A stretch of DNA of 64,000 nt from Nitricoxidireducens sp046726235. GTDB taxonomy: Bacteria > Pseudomonadota > Gammaproteobacteria > Burkholderiales > Rhodocyclaceae. This document shows, one piece after another, positions 1 through 9,146 of the stretch. The stretch is from NCBI GenBank assembly GCA_046726235.1, contig JBKPAD010000001.1, positions 186,001 to 250,000 on the forward strand. Direction: 5' to 3'. The first letter of the stretch is position 1; each line of letters starts with the position of its first letter. The notes under the pieces were generated by a model. It was not told the origin of the DNA, ran no database searches, and saw only the letters and a program-made list of their open reading frames with translations. The translations under genes and the position numbers were made by a program.

Positions 1-155
1 AACGCGTTCAAGGCCGCGGCAAGGCGTTGCGCGTCGTTGCCCGAACTGCGGTAGTGCAGCATCACGCGCGCGCCGGCCGCGTGCAGCGTACGCGCGATTT
101 CGGCGCCGACGCGGCGCGCGGCGCCGGTGACGAGGACGACGGGAGAAACGTTCAT
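1..155 (-). CDS. SDR-family oxidoreductase, pteridine reductase type (partial, N-terminus only)
   Basis: The first 51 codons of a gene running off the left edge. The start is an ATG at 155 whose sequence overlaps the tcdA stop as ATGA. The N-terminus reads VVLVTGAARRVGAEIA, a Rossmann NAD(P)-binding TGxxxxxG motif. The arginine pair after TGA, followed by LHYRSS, is typical of pteridine reductase/FolM-like short-chain dehydrogenases that reduce dihydrobiopterin or dihydrofolate. The catalytic Tyr-Lys region lies outside the window, so the substrate is inferred. It is probably co-transcribed with and translationally coupled to tcdA. Confidence 0.75.
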   Translation of the reverse strand, partial: MNVSPVVLVTGAARRVGAEIARTLHAAGARVMLHYRSSGNDAQRLAAALNA

Positions 156-919
156 GTGCGAAGTATACGCGCCAGCAATCGCGCCGCCGCCGCGAAGCCG
201 AAGCTCGCCGTGATGCAGACCGACGAACCATAGCCCGCGCAGTTGAGGCCGTGGATGCCGGCCTCGTCGAGGTCGCAGGCGGCCGCTTCCGGGCGGCGGA
301 TCGGCTCGATCGAATACACGCATTCGACGCCGAACTTCTTCTTCGGCTCGCGCGGAAAGCCGTAGTCCTTGCGCAGGCGCGCGCGCAGCTTCGACGCCAG
401 CGCGTCCTGCACGGTGCGCGAAAGGTCGTCGATGCGCAGCTGCGCCGGATCGCTGCGGCCGCCTGCGCCGCCGGTGATCACGAGCGGCAGCTTCAGCCGC
501 CGGCAGTGCGCGACCAGCGCGGCCTTGGGCTTGACCTGGTCGATCGCGTCGACGACGCCGTCGCAGCCCGGGATCAGTTCGGCGACGTTCTCCGGCGTGA
601 CGAACTCCTCGATGCACATCACCTCGCAGGCCGGGTTGATCTGGAGGATGCGGTCGCGCATCGCCAGCACCTTGGCCTGGCCGAGCGTCGATTCCAATGC
701 GTGGATCTGGCGGTTGATATTCGACTCGGCGACGTGATCGAGGTCGATCAGCGTCAGCCGGCCCACGCCGGAGCGCGCCAGCGCCTCGACCGCCCACGAG
801 CCGACGCCGCCGATGCCGACGACGCAGCAGTGCGCCGCGGCGATGCGCGCCGCACCTTCCTTGCCGTGCAGGCGCGCCATGCCGCCGAAGCGGCGCTCGC
901 CATCGAAGCTTTCAGTCAT
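152..919 (-). CDS. tcdA: tRNA threonylcarbamoyladenosine dehydratase (TcdA/CsdL)
   Basis: A 255-residue E1-like (ThiF/MoeB fold) enzyme that cyclises t6A37 to ct6A in tRNAs using ATP. Visible features: RFGGMARLHG at the N-terminus, the nucleotide-binding GIGGVGSWAVEALARSG loop, LIDLDHV with SNINRQ, and VVDAIDQVKPK. These are hallmarks of TcdA rather than ThiF, as is the lack of the ThiF zinc cysteine pairs. The start at 919 (MTESFDG) fits the family N-terminus; an upstream extension to 1006 is possible but would run into the divergent promoter region. It overlaps the downstream SDR gene by 4 bp. Confidence 0.9.
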   Translation of the reverse strand: MTESFDGERRFGGMARLHGKEGAARIAAAHCCVVGIGGVGSWAVEALARSGVGRLTLIDLDHVAESNINRQIHALESTLGQAKVLAMRDRILQINPACEVMCIEEFVTPENVAELIPGCDGVVDAIDQVKPKAALVAHCRRLKLPLVITGGAGGRSDPAQLRIDDLSRTVQDALASKLRARLRKDYGFPREPKKKFGVECVYSIEPIRRPEAAACDLDEAGIHGLNCAGYGSSVCITASFGFAAAARLLARILRT

Positions 920-1052
920 GGGCGGGGATGATGGCACATCGCGCCCGGCGCCGGAACGGCAGGCGCCGCAGCGGCCAAATAGCCCCTCGCCCGAACCTGA
1001 TACCATCCGTTCGGGAGTTCTGACGTCTAACTTTAGCCAGGTCCGACGCGTC

Positions 1053-4000
1053 GTGGCAGTCCTTCAAAAGAAATCGCTGAGAACGCATCTCGGGCTGTTG
1101 CTGGTCGCATTCGCGATCTTCCCCACGCTCACGGTCGCATGGCTCGCCTACGACCAGATCAGCCGGCAGATCACCGCCGAGCGCATCCAGGCCGTCGGCC
1201 GTGTCGCCGATGCCAAGCGCGAGCAGTTCGTTATGTCCTTGCGGCAGGCGACCGGCAGGGCGGACAGCGCCCTCAAGGGAATCACCGATCGCTGCGGGCC
1301 GGCGCCAAGTGCCAGCAAGTGCATGCGCCAGGAGCTGCTCGCATTCGTTCGCAGCGAGGGCGCGCTCGGCGCCTCGCTCATCGGACACGGCGGCGCCGTC
1401 ACGGTCGGCGACTCCGTCGCGCCTGACCGCCCGGACGCGCTGTTCGAGCCGCCGCAGCTCGCGGCATTCTCGGAGCCCTTGGCGGGCGCCGCCCGGCGCT
1501 ATTACGTCGCCGCGCGCAACCCCGCTGCCGGCGCCTGGCTTGCCGTGACCTACGACGCCACCGTCGTCCAGCCGATATTCGCGGCCCCCGCCGACCTCGG
1601 CGATTCCGGCGAAACCTTCCTCGCCGACGAACGGGGATTCTTCGTCACCAGCGCCCGCTATCCGGCCGCACAAGGACACAGCGACCCGATCACCGCCATG
1701 CCGATGGCGCGCTGCCTGCAACGCGAAAGCGCCGAGACGCTCGACCTCGACTACCGCGACGTCCCGATCATCCACGGCTTCCGCTTCCTGCCCGAGATCA
1801 GCGCCGGCTGCATCATGGCCCACGTCGACCAGGCGGAAGCCTTCGCACCGGTGGTGCAGCTGAAGAAACGCGTGGCGGGGGCCCTGTTGCTGTTCATCGG
1901 CCTCGCCGGCCTGGCGGCACTCTACTTCTCGCGCCGCTTCTTCGTGCCGCTACTGGATCTCGCCAACGTGGCGCACGAGGTCGCCGCGGGCGACCTCCAC
2001 GCGCGCGCAAACGCCGGCGGTGGAAACGAGCTGGCCGAGCTGGCGTCCGCGTTCAACACGATGACCGATCGCCTCGCCAAGGCGAACGTCGAGCTCGAGC
2101 GCCGGGTGGAGGAAAGGACGCTGGCGCTGCACGAGAGCGAGGAGCGCTGGAAGTTCGCCCTCGAAGGCGCCGGCGACGGCGTATGGGACTGGAATCTCGA
2201 CGCGGGCAACGTCACTTATTCGCCGCGCTACTTCGAGATGCTCGGCTATCCGCCGGATACGAAGTGGAACAGCATCGAGGACTGGAAGGACCATGTCGAC
2301 AGCGGCGACATGGAGTCGGTGATGCGTTCGCTTGAGGCATACCTCGACGGCAAGCAGCCCGCATACGCGGTCGAGTACCGGATACGCTGCGCCGATGGCG
2401 GATGGAGATGGATGCTGGCGCGCGGCATGGTCGTCGCCCGCAGCGCCGACGGCAGGCCGCGCCGCATGGTGGGCACGCATACCGACGTCACGGAGCGCAA
2501 GCGCCTGCTCACGGCCCTGCAGGAAAGCGAGACGCGCTACCGCAGCATCTTCGAGAACGCCAACACGGGCATCGCGGCCACGGATGCGTCGGGACAGGTC
2601 ATCGAATTCAACGAGGCTTTCCGGGCCATGCTCGGCTTCGAGGCCGACGAGCTGCGGTGCATGCACTTCTCGGACCTCACGCATCCCGACGACCTCCCCC
2701 GCGAGCTGCCGCTCTTCAACGAAATCCTCGACGGGTCGAGGGAGAGCTACCGGCTGGAGAAGCGCTACGTCGCGAAGGACTCCAGGGTTCTGTGGGTGGA
2801 CATCGCGGTCGCCGTCATCCGTGACACCACCGGCAAGATCAGGCGCTTCGTCGCGGTGGTTTACGACATCACGGCGCGCCATGCCGCTGAGGAAAAGCTC
2901 TACCTGATGGCGCAGGTCTTCACCTGTTCCGGCGAGGGCATCGTCATCACCGATCCCGACTCGCGGATCGTCGCCGTCAACGCCGCCTTCACGCAGCTCA
3001 CCGGCTACAGCGAAGCCGACGTCATCGGCGAGAACCCGCGGATCCTTTCCGCCGGCATGACGCCGCCGGAAGTGTTCGCCGACATGTGGCGCGCGCTGCG
3101 CGAGAACGGCCTCTGGCAAGGCGAGTTGTGGGACCGGCGCAAGACCGGCGAGGCCTACCCGAAATGGACCTCGATTTCCGCGGTGCATGCTCCCGACGGA
3201 CGCCTGACGCATTACATCGGCAGCTTCACCGACATCAGCGAACGCAAGGCGACCGAAGAGCGGATTCTCGACCTCGCGCACCGCGACCCGCTGACCAAAC
3301 TGCCGAACCGCCTCAATCTGCAGGAACGCCTCGAGCAGACCTTGAGCTTCGCGCGCCGTAATGCCGCCCGCGCCGCAGTGATGCTGATCGACCTCGACCG
3401 CTTCAAGTCCATCAACGACACCCTGGGCCACCACGTCGGCGACCAGCTCCTGATCGAGGTGGCCGCCCGGTTGCTGGGCTCGGTGCGTGACTCCGACATC
3501 GTCGCCCGCCTCGGCGGCGACGAGTTCGTGGTCGTGGTCACCCAGGTCGATTCGCCCGATGACGCCGCCCGCGTGGCGGGCAAGATCGTCGAGACGGTGT
3601 CGATGCCCTACCTGATCGGCGGCAAGGAGCTTCGGACCAGCCCGAGCATCGGCATCTGCATATATCCCGACGATGCCGAAAACATGGGCGACCTGATGAA
3701 GAACGCCGACGTCGCCATGTACCACGCCAAGGCGGAGGGGCGCAGCAACTTCCAGTTCTTCCGCGAGGCGATGAACATCGCCGCCGAGAAGCGCATGGCC
3801 ATCGAGCAGGACCTGCGCATCGCCCTCAAGGAGGGGCAGTTCCTGCTGGACTACCAGCCGCAACTCGACCTGCGCTCCGGCCGCGTTGCCGGCGTCGAGG
3901 CGCTGGTGCGCTGGCGGCATCCGGTGCGCGGGCTGGTGCCGCCGATGGAGTTCATCCCGGTCGCCGAGGAAATCGGCCTCATCCTGCCGCTCGGCGACTG

Positions 4001-4601
4001 GATCCTGCGCGAGGCGTGCCGGCAACTGCGCGAATGGAACGAAGCGGGCATCAGCGACGTCCGCATGTCGGTCAACCTGAGCGCCGTCCAGTTCAACGAC
4101 GACAACCTGCCGCAGCGCATCCAGGCGATCCTGGCCGCGGAAGGCATCAGCCCGGCGATGCTGAACCTCGAAATCACCGAGTCGATGTCGATGGAATCGC
4201 CGCAGACGGCGATCCCGATCATGCGGACGCTGACCGAAGGCGGGCTGTCGCTCTCGATCGACGACTTCGGCACCGGTTATTCGTCGCTCGCCTATCTCAA
4301 GTCGTTCCCGATCGGCACGCTGAAGATAGACCGTTCGTTCGTGCTCGACATCGAGACGGACCCCAACGACGCGGAAATCTGCGACGTCACGGTTCTGCTA
4401 GCGCACAAGCTGGGGCTCGACGTGGTCGCGGAAGGCGTCGAAACCGAGGCGCAGCTGAAGTTCCTGCTGAGCGTGGGATGCGAGAAGATCCAGGGCTACC
4501 TCATCAGCCGTCCGCTGCCGGCGGCCGACGTGTCGGACTTCATCCGGCAGGCACCGACTCGGGCGATGCTGGGCACCGTGGAACTCTGGGCCGGCCATTA
4601 G
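1053..4601 (+). CDS. Membrane-bound sensor with HAMP, three PAS, GGDEF and EAL domains
   Basis: A cyclic-di-GMP turnover protein of about 1182 residues from a proposed GTG start at 1053; the frame stays open to 813, but that extension overlaps tcdA. TM1 is at about residues 12-32, followed by a periplasmic sensing domain of about 240 residues, TM2 at about 274-294, HAMP, and PAS domains beginning near 364, 492 and 617 (the first two each followed by PAC-like TDVTERK or DITARH). GGDEF is intact at residues 821-825 and EAL is intact at 949-951 (EALVRW), with DDFGTGYSS later. Both diguanylate cyclase and phosphodiesterase activity are therefore possible. A 7-bp hairpin (4610-4626) follows the stop. 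The ligand of the extracellular domain is unknown. Confidence 0.85.
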   Translation: MAVLQKKSLRTHLGLLLVAFAIFPTLTVAWLAYDQISRQITAERIQAVGRVADAKREQFVMSLRQATGRADSALKGITDRCGPAPSASKCMRQELLAFVRSEGALGASLIGHGGAVTVGDSVAPDRPDALFEPPQLAAFSEPLAGAARRYYVAARNPAAGAWLAVTYDATVVQPIFAAPADLGDSGETFLADERGFFVTSARYPAAQGHSDPITAMPMARCLQRESAETLDLDYRDVPIIHGFRFLPEISAGCIMAHVDQAEAFAPVVQLKKRVAGALLLFIGLAGLAALYFSRRFFVPLLDLANVAHEVAAGDLHARANAGGGNELAELASAFNTMTDRLAKANVELERRVEERTLALHESEERWKFALEGAGDGVWDWNLDAGNVTYSPRYFEMLGYPPDTKWNSIEDWKDHVDSGDMESVMRSLEAYLDGKQPAYAVEYRIRCADGGWRWMLARGMVVARSADGRPRRMVGTHTDVTERKRLLTALQESETRYRSIFENANTGIAATDASGQVIEFNEAFRAMLGFEADELRCMHFSDLTHPDDLPRELPLFNEILDGSRESYRLEKRYVAKDSRVLWVDIAVAVIRDTTGKIRRFVAVVYDITARHAAEEKLYLMAQVFTCSGEGIVITDPDSRIVAVNAAFTQLTGYSEADVIGENPRILSAGMTPPEVFADMWRALRENGLWQGELWDRRKTGEAYPKWTSISAVHAPDGRLTHYIGSFTDISERKATEERILDLAHRDPLTKLPNRLNLQERLEQTLSFARRNAARAAVMLIDLDRFKSINDTLGHHVGDQLLIEVAARLLGSVRDSDIVARLGGDEFVVVVTQVDSPDDAARVAGKIVETVSMPYLIGGKELRTSPSIGICIYPDDAENMGDLMKNADVAMYHAKAEGRSNFQFFREAMNIAAEKRMAIEQDLRIALKEGQFLLDYQPQLDLRSGRVAGVEALVRWRHPVRGLVPPMEFIPVAEEIGLILPLGDWILREACRQLREWNEAGISDVRMSVNLSAVQFNDDNLPQRIQAILAAEGISPAMLNLEITESMSMESPQTAIPIMRTLTEGGLSLSIDDFGTGYSSLAYLKSFPIGTLKIDRSFVLDIETDPNDAEICDVTVLLAHKLGLDVVAEGVETEAQLKFLLSVGCEKIQGYLISRPLPAADVSDFIRQAPTRAMLGTVELWAGH

Positions 4602-4653
4602 CTTGCCGCGCGGGCGAATCGCCCGCCGGCGTGATGGCACAATGCGCGCTCCC

Positions 4654-5811
4654 ATGAACCAGCAGACGCTACCCGAACCAAGCGAAGACGCGAAGGCCGC
4701 CAGCCGCGCGCTCTGCGCGCGCATCACCGACGACATCCGCCGCAACGGCGGCTGGATTTCGTTCGCCCGCTACCAGGAGCTCGCGCTCTACGAACCCGGC
4801 CTCGGCTATTACGCCGGCGGCTCGCACAAGTTCGGCGCCGACGGCGACTTCGTCACCGCACCCGAGCTGACGCCGCTGTTCGGCCAGGCGCTGGCACGGC
4901 AGGTGGCGCAGGTGACGGCCGCCTCGAAGCCCGTCGTGCTCGAAGCCGGCGCCGGCAGCGGACGCCTCGCCGCCGACCTGCTGACTGCCCTCGAGGCCCT
5001 CGGCGCCGCGCCCGAGCGCTACCTGATCCTCGAACTCTCCGGCGAGCTGCGCGCGCGCCAGCGCGCGACGTTCGAACGCGAGGCGCCGGCGCTGGCCGAC
5101 CGCGTCGAATGGCTCGACGCCATGCCCGAGCGATTCTCCGGTTGCATCGTCGGCAACGAACTGCTCGATGCAATCCCGGTGGTCACGTTCGCGCAGCGCG
5201 AAGAAAACGTCATGGAACGCGGCGTCGCGCTTGCAGACGACGGCCGCTTCGCCTGGGCCGAGCGCCCGGCCGGCGAGCCGCTGGCTGCTGCGGTCGCCGA
5301 ACTCGATCTGCCGATCGGCTTCGTCGGCGAAACCGGCCTGCCGGCGCGCGCCTGGACCGCGGAGTGGGGTTCGCGGCTGGAATGCGGCGCGCTGCTCCTG
5401 ATCGACTACGGCCTGCCGCGCCACGAGCTCTATCACCCGCAGCGCAGCGGCGGCACCGTGCGCTGCCACTACCGGCACCGCGCGCACGACGATCCGTTCT
5501 GGTGGCCGGGCCTCTCGGACATCACGACGCACGTCGACTTCACCGCCATCGCCGAGGCGGGCCATGAAGCCGGCCTCGACGTGCTCGGCTACACCTCGCA
5601 GGCGACCTTCCTGATGAATTGCGGGATCGGCGAGCTGCTGGCCGCACGCCAGTCAGCCAATGACGAATCCTCGGCGCGCGCCCTGCGCGCCGCGCAGGTG
5701 CTGATGGCGCCGGGCGAGATGGGGGAACTCTTCAAGGTGATCGCGCTGGGGCGCGGGATCGCGGGGCCGCTGACGGGCTTTGCGATCGGCGACCGGCTGC
5801 ACGCTCTCTGA
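4654..5811 (+). CDS. SAM-dependent methyltransferase, MidA/NDUFAF7 family
   Basis: 385 residues with the family opening: GGWISFARYQELALYEPGLGYYAGG, then FVTAPELTPLFGQALA. The SAM-binding motif is VLEAGAGSGRLAADLL, and GNELLDAIPV is strongly conserved in the family. In eukaryotes NDUFAF7/MidA dimethylates an arginine of a complex I subunit; the bacterial substrate is not established. The chosen start is the ATG at 4654 (MNQQTLPEP); an in-frame ATG lies 12 bases upstream. It stands alone, 52 bp downstream of the PAS-GGDEF-EAL gene. Confidence 0.85.
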   Translation: MNQQTLPEPSEDAKAASRALCARITDDIRRNGGWISFARYQELALYEPGLGYYAGGSHKFGADGDFVTAPELTPLFGQALARQVAQVTAASKPVVLEAGAGSGRLAADLLTALEALGAAPERYLILELSGELRARQRATFEREAPALADRVEWLDAMPERFSGCIVGNELLDAIPVVTFAQREENVMERGVALADDGRFAWAERPAGEPLAAAVAELDLPIGFVGETGLPARAWTAEWGSRLECGALLLIDYGLPRHELYHPQRSGGTVRCHYRHRAHDDPFWWPGLSDITTHVDFTAIAEAGHEAGLDVLGYTSQATFLMNCGIGELLAARQSANDESSARALRAAQVLMAPGEMGELFKVIALGRGIAGPLTGFAIGDRLHAL

Positions 5812-5834
5812 GCGCACAGCCGTCGCAGAATCCG

Positions 5835-6032
5835 TTATTCCTGGTTGCGGTAGACGCGGTCCAGGTAGCTGTCGGCCTCTTCGGGCGACGGCGTGTTGTG
5901 ATGGACCTCCTGCAGGCCGAGGCGAGCCTCGGGCAGCGGCGGCAGCCACTCGGCATTCAGTACTTCGTCTTCGAAGCGGCCGAACTCGTCGTCGATGATT
6001 TTGCCTGTGCTCATGTCCATTATCACGGTCAT
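5835..6032 (-). CDS. Small acidic hypothetical protein (65 aa)
   Basis: A short gene supported by a strong ribosome-binding site (AAAGGAG six bases before the ATG at 6032). The protein begins MTVIMDMSTG, is rich in Asp and Glu, has an ARLGLQEVHHN segment, and ends DRVYRNQE. No signal peptide, membrane segment or known domain is visible. It runs convergent to the MidA gene. I do not recognise a function. Confidence 0.6.
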   Translation of the reverse strand: MTVIMDMSTGKIIDDEFGRFEDEVLNAEWLPPLPEARLGLQEVHHNTPSPEEADSYLDRVYRNQE

Positions 6033-6141
6033 GTCCGGCTCCTTTCGTTAAAGACGGCGGACGTAATCAGTATAACGACGCACCCTGCGAAAAGTTGAAG
6101 CCACGCAGGCGGCAACACGACCACTGTTGTTCGGATGCAAA

Positions 6142-7026
6142 TCAGGCGATGCGGCGGAACATTTTTTCGAAGCGGCTTTCCTCGCCCATGAGCAGGCGCG
6201 CCATCTCCTCGAGCGTGCCCTGGTCGAGCGCCTCGTAGGAAAGGCGGTACTCGGCGCCGCCGAAGCGCCGCACGTTGCGCAGCACCAGGCGGATGTCGCC
6301 CTGCTCGTAGTCGGCCGTGAAGCCGAAGCCCGCGCGCACGTCGCAGGGAAAGCGGAAGACCGTACGCTCGATGTGGTTACGCGCGTTGCGGAACTCCTCG
6401 GACTGGAACTGGATGCCGACGTCGTGCAAGGCCTTGGCGAAGACCTCGTGCGCGGGATTCTCGCGCTCGATGCTGATCTCGCGGCCGGCGCCGAGCCGGT
6501 AGCGCAGCGTCACCTGCTGCAGCAACCGGTCTTCGGTCGCCTGCGGCAGCAGGCGGAAGTCGGCGCGGCCTTCCTGCCATGACATGCCCTCGAACGTCAC
6601 CAGATTGAGCAGCTTGTACTCGACGGGGACCGGCGGCTTGAGGATGTTCAGCTGGTCGGTCAGCTCGCGGAAATAATCGAAGGCATGCTGCAGCGCGTCA
6701 CTCATGAAGCGCTTCTTCTGCGTCTGCAGGGTGAAGCGCTGGCTCTCGGTCATCTGCCGCGCCATCGCCTCGCGCTTGAGCTTGTCGAGCAGGCTGCCGC
6801 CCGGTGCCGGGCGCGCGGGCTCCGGCTCGGCGGCCGGGGCCTTGTCCTGCGCCGCCGGCGCGCTGCGCGGGGCGGCGGCCTTGGCGTCTATGGCGGGAAA
6901 CTCGGCTTCACGCTTGGCCTTTTCGACCGTATCGACCGCGGACAGGTCGAGCTTCTTGCGCGCGAAAGCGTCGATGTCCTGCAGCAGTTTCGCCTGGGTT
7001 TCGCTCCAGTCTGGCGTATCGCTCAT
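6142..7026 (-). CDS. Conserved hypothetical protein (294 aa)
   Basis: A soluble protein with no signal peptide. Residues 1-45 are helical (MSDTPDWSETQAKLLQDI), 46-75 form an Ala/Pro-rich linker, and 76-294 form a predicted globular alpha/beta domain containing FEGMSWQEGRADFRLLP and a C-terminal helix ending EKMFRRIA. An AGGA motif precedes the ATG at 7026. It starts 14 bp after the ampG stop on the same strand, so the two are probably co-transcribed. I recognise no enzymatic motif, and a cell-wall link would rest on context alone. Confidence 0.7.
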   Translation of the reverse strand: MSDTPDWSETQAKLLQDIDAFARKKLDLSAVDTVEKAKREAEFPAIDAKAAAPRSAPAAQDKAPAAEPEPARPAPGGSLLDKLKREAMARQMTESQRFTLQTQKKRFMSDALQHAFDYFRELTDQLNILKPPVPVEYKLLNLVTFEGMSWQEGRADFRLLPQATEDRLLQQVTLRYRLGAGREISIERENPAHEVFAKALHDVGIQFQSEEFRNARNHIERTVFRFPCDVRAGFGFTADYEQGDIRLVLRNVRRFGGAEYRLSYEALDQGTLEEMARLLMGEESRFEKMFRRIA

Positions 7027-7040
7027 CGGGTCCTCACGAA

Positions 7041-8312
7041 TCAGGCCGCATGATACTTGCGGTCATTCCAGGGCGCCACCCGGAACAACAACAGCATGCC
7101 CGGGATCGCCAGGACGAAGCAGAGCATGAAGAAGCTGGTCCAGCCCATGCGCTCGACGAGCCAGCCGGCGGTGGCGTTGATGAAGGTGCGGGGAACGGCC
7201 ATCAGGCTGGTGAACAGCGCGATCTGCGTCGCCGTGTAGGCCGGATGGCTGGCGCGCGCCATGAAGGCGACGAAGGCCGCCGTGCCGAGGCCGACACCGA
7301 GCGCCTCGAGGCCGATCACCAGCGCGAGCTGCAGGCGCTCGGGCGCGCCGATCGTCGCGTGCTGCCCTTCCGCCGCCAGCCAGGCGAAGCCGAGGATCGC
7401 CACCGCCTGCACGACGCCGAAGATCCACAGCGCGCGGTTGATGCCGAGCCTCACCATCCACAGGCCGCCGAGCAGGCCGCCGATCACCGACGGCCACAGG
7501 CCGGCGTTCTTCGCCACCAGGCCGATGTCGGTCTTGGTGTAGCCCATGTCGAGGTAGAAGGGCGTCGCCAGCGAAGTGCACAGCGAATCGCCGAGCTTGT
7601 AGAAGAAGATGAAGGCGAGCACCAGCACCGCCTCGCGCCAGCCCTGGCGCGTGATGAATTCGTGGAAGGGCTCGACGACGGCTTCGCGCAGCGTCTTCGG
7701 CGGCGCCGCGCGCTGCGGCTCGGCGACGAACAGCGCCAGCGCGATGCCCGGCAGCATGAAGGCCGCCGTGATCCAGAACACTGCATCCCACGGCAGTCGG
7801 TCGGCGAGGAACAGCGACAGCGAGCCCGGCACCAAGCCGGCCACCTTGTAGGCGTTCACATGGATCGCGTTGCCGAGGCCGAGCTCCTCGTCGCGGAGCA
7901 GTTCGCGGCGGTAGGCGTCGAGCACGATGTCCAGCGTCGCCGAGAGGAAGGCCAGCGCGACCGACAGCACGACCACCGCGCCGAGGTCGTCGCGCGGCGA
8001 GCGCTCGCCGAGCAGACCGATCGTCAGCAGCACGCCGGCAGAGGTGAGGAACATCCAGCCGCGCCGGCGCCCGAGCGCCGGCAGCGCATAGCGGTCGAGC
8101 AGCGGCGACCAGACGAACTTCCATGTGTAGGGAATCTGGATCAGCGCGAAGGCGCCGATCAGCTTGAGGTCGAGGCCCTCTGTCTTCAGCCACGCCGGCA
8201 GCAGGTTGAAGATCAGGAACAGCGGCAGGCCCGAGGTGAAGCCGGTGACGATGCAGATCGCCATGCGCCGCGTCAGCAGCGGCGCCAGCCAGTCGGGACG
8301 CCGAACGCTCAT
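7041..8312 (-). CDS. ampG: AmpG-family muropeptide permease (MFS)
   Basis: A 423-residue inner-membrane transporter of the AmpG branch of the major facilitator superfamily, which imports anhydromuropeptides for peptidoglycan recycling. Diagnostic features are the N-terminal TGFTSGLPLFLIFNLLPAWLK segment and WKFVWSPLLDRY after TM2, with about 12 hydrophobic segments. The family average is somewhat longer (E. coli 491). The start at 8312 (MSVRRPDW) fits the first transmembrane segment; a 16-codon upstream extension is less likely. The lytic transglycosylase at 19637 would generate its substrates. Confidence 0.85.
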   Translation of the reverse strand: MSVRRPDWLAPLLTRRMAICIVTGFTSGLPLFLIFNLLPAWLKTEGLDLKLIGAFALIQIPYTWKFVWSPLLDRYALPALGRRRGWMFLTSAGVLLTIGLLGERSPRDDLGAVVVLSVALAFLSATLDIVLDAYRRELLRDEELGLGNAIHVNAYKVAGLVPGSLSLFLADRLPWDAVFWITAAFMLPGIALALFVAEPQRAAPPKTLREAVVEPFHEFITRQGWREAVLVLAFIFFYKLGDSLCTSLATPFYLDMGYTKTDIGLVAKNAGLWPSVIGGLLGGLWMVRLGINRALWIFGVVQAVAILGFAWLAAEGQHATIGAPERLQLALVIGLEALGVGLGTAAFVAFMARASHPAYTATQIALFTSLMAVPRTFINATAGWLVERMGWTSFFMLCFVLAIPGMLLLFRVAPWNDRKYHAA

Positions 8313-8465
8313 GCGGGTCGACGAGGGAGTCGTCGCGCTCGTTCGGGGCAGGGGAGGCAAGTCATTCGAGGGAACCGCAGGATCGCATGGGCGGCCTTAT
8401 TCTACGTCGCCCGGCGTCCCGCCCCGGAACGCCACGCTGCCAATTTGATTGCGAGGAATCCCGCC

Positions 8466-8753
8466 ATGAGCGACGCCTACGTCGTCGGCCACATCACCGT
8501 CAAGGACCCCGAGAAGTGGGCCTGCTACCGCGACCAGGTGCCGGCCACGCTGGCGCCCTGGAACGCCGAACTCGTCTTCCGAGGCAAGCGCGCCGCCGTC
8601 TGGTCCGGCGAGCACGCGCACGACGACATCGTCGTCATCCGCTTCCCAGACCGGCAGGCCGCCGACAACTGGTTCTTCTCGCCGGCCTACCAGACGCTGA
8701 TCCCGCTGCGCGAACAGGCGGCCAACATCGTCCTGCTGTCTTACGACGCCTGA
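8466..8753 (+). CDS. DUF1330 family protein (95 aa)
   Basis: Begins MSDAYVVGHITVKDPEKWACYRDQV and contains VVIRFPDRQAADNWFFSPAYQ and a C-terminal hydrophobic strand, the signature of DUF1330 proteins with a dimeric alpha/beta-barrel (ferredoxin-like) fold. The biochemical role of the family is not established. GAGGAA sits eight bases before the ATG at 8466. It is transcribed divergently from ampG across 153 bp in which I see no clear promoter box. The next gene follows in the same frame right after the TGA. Confidence 0.85.
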   Translation: MSDAYVVGHITVKDPEKWACYRDQVPATLAPWNAELVFRGKRAAVWSGEHAHDDIVVIRFPDRQAADNWFFSPAYQTLIPLREQAANIVLLSYDA

Positions 8754-8771
8754 TCGCAGGGCCGAGCGCCC

Positions 8772-9146
8772 ATAAGCTACCGCCTCGCCGCCGATGCCGT
8801 CCTGCTGCTGCATGCGGCGTTCATCCTGTTCGTCGTCTTCGGCGGACTGCTGGCGTGGCGCTGGCCGCGCATGGCATGGATACATCTGCCGGCGGCCGTC
8901 TGGGGCGCCTTCGTCGAACTGTCTGGCGCGGGCTGCCCGCTGACGGCGCTCGAGAACGAATTCCTGGCCAAGGCCGGCCTTGCGGGCTACGGCGGCGGCT
9001 TCATCGAGCACCACCTGCTGGGCGCGATCTATCCCGAGGGGCTTTCGCGCGCGACGCAGATGCTGCTCGGCGGCGCCGTGGTGGCGGTGAATGCGGCGCT
9101 CTACGGCCGGCTCGCATGGCGCCGTCGCACCACCAGGCAGGGCTAA
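8772..9146 (+). CDS. DUF2784 family membrane protein, start codon anomalous (ATA)
   Basis: The reading frame continues from the TGA of the DUF1330 gene without any ATG, GTG or TTG until 8871. Family-like sequence nevertheless begins at 8772: an ATA codon followed by SYRLAADAVLLLHAAFILFVVFGG, exactly where DUF2784 proteins normally start with Met. From there about 124 residues contain four hydrophobic segments and the conserved CPLTALENEF and GGFIEHHLLG motifs. Starting at 8871 would delete the first transmembrane helix. The true start may be a non-canonical ATA, or a G-to-A change or sequencing error at 8774. The 3' end overlaps the metW stop by 4 bp, tail to tail. Confidence 0.6.
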   Translation: MSYRLAADAVLLLHAAFILFVVFGGLLAWRWPRMAWIHLPAAVWGAFVELSGAGCPLTALENEFLAKAGLAGYGGGFIEHHLLGAIYPEGLSRATQMLLGGAVVAVNAALYGRLAWRRRTTRQG

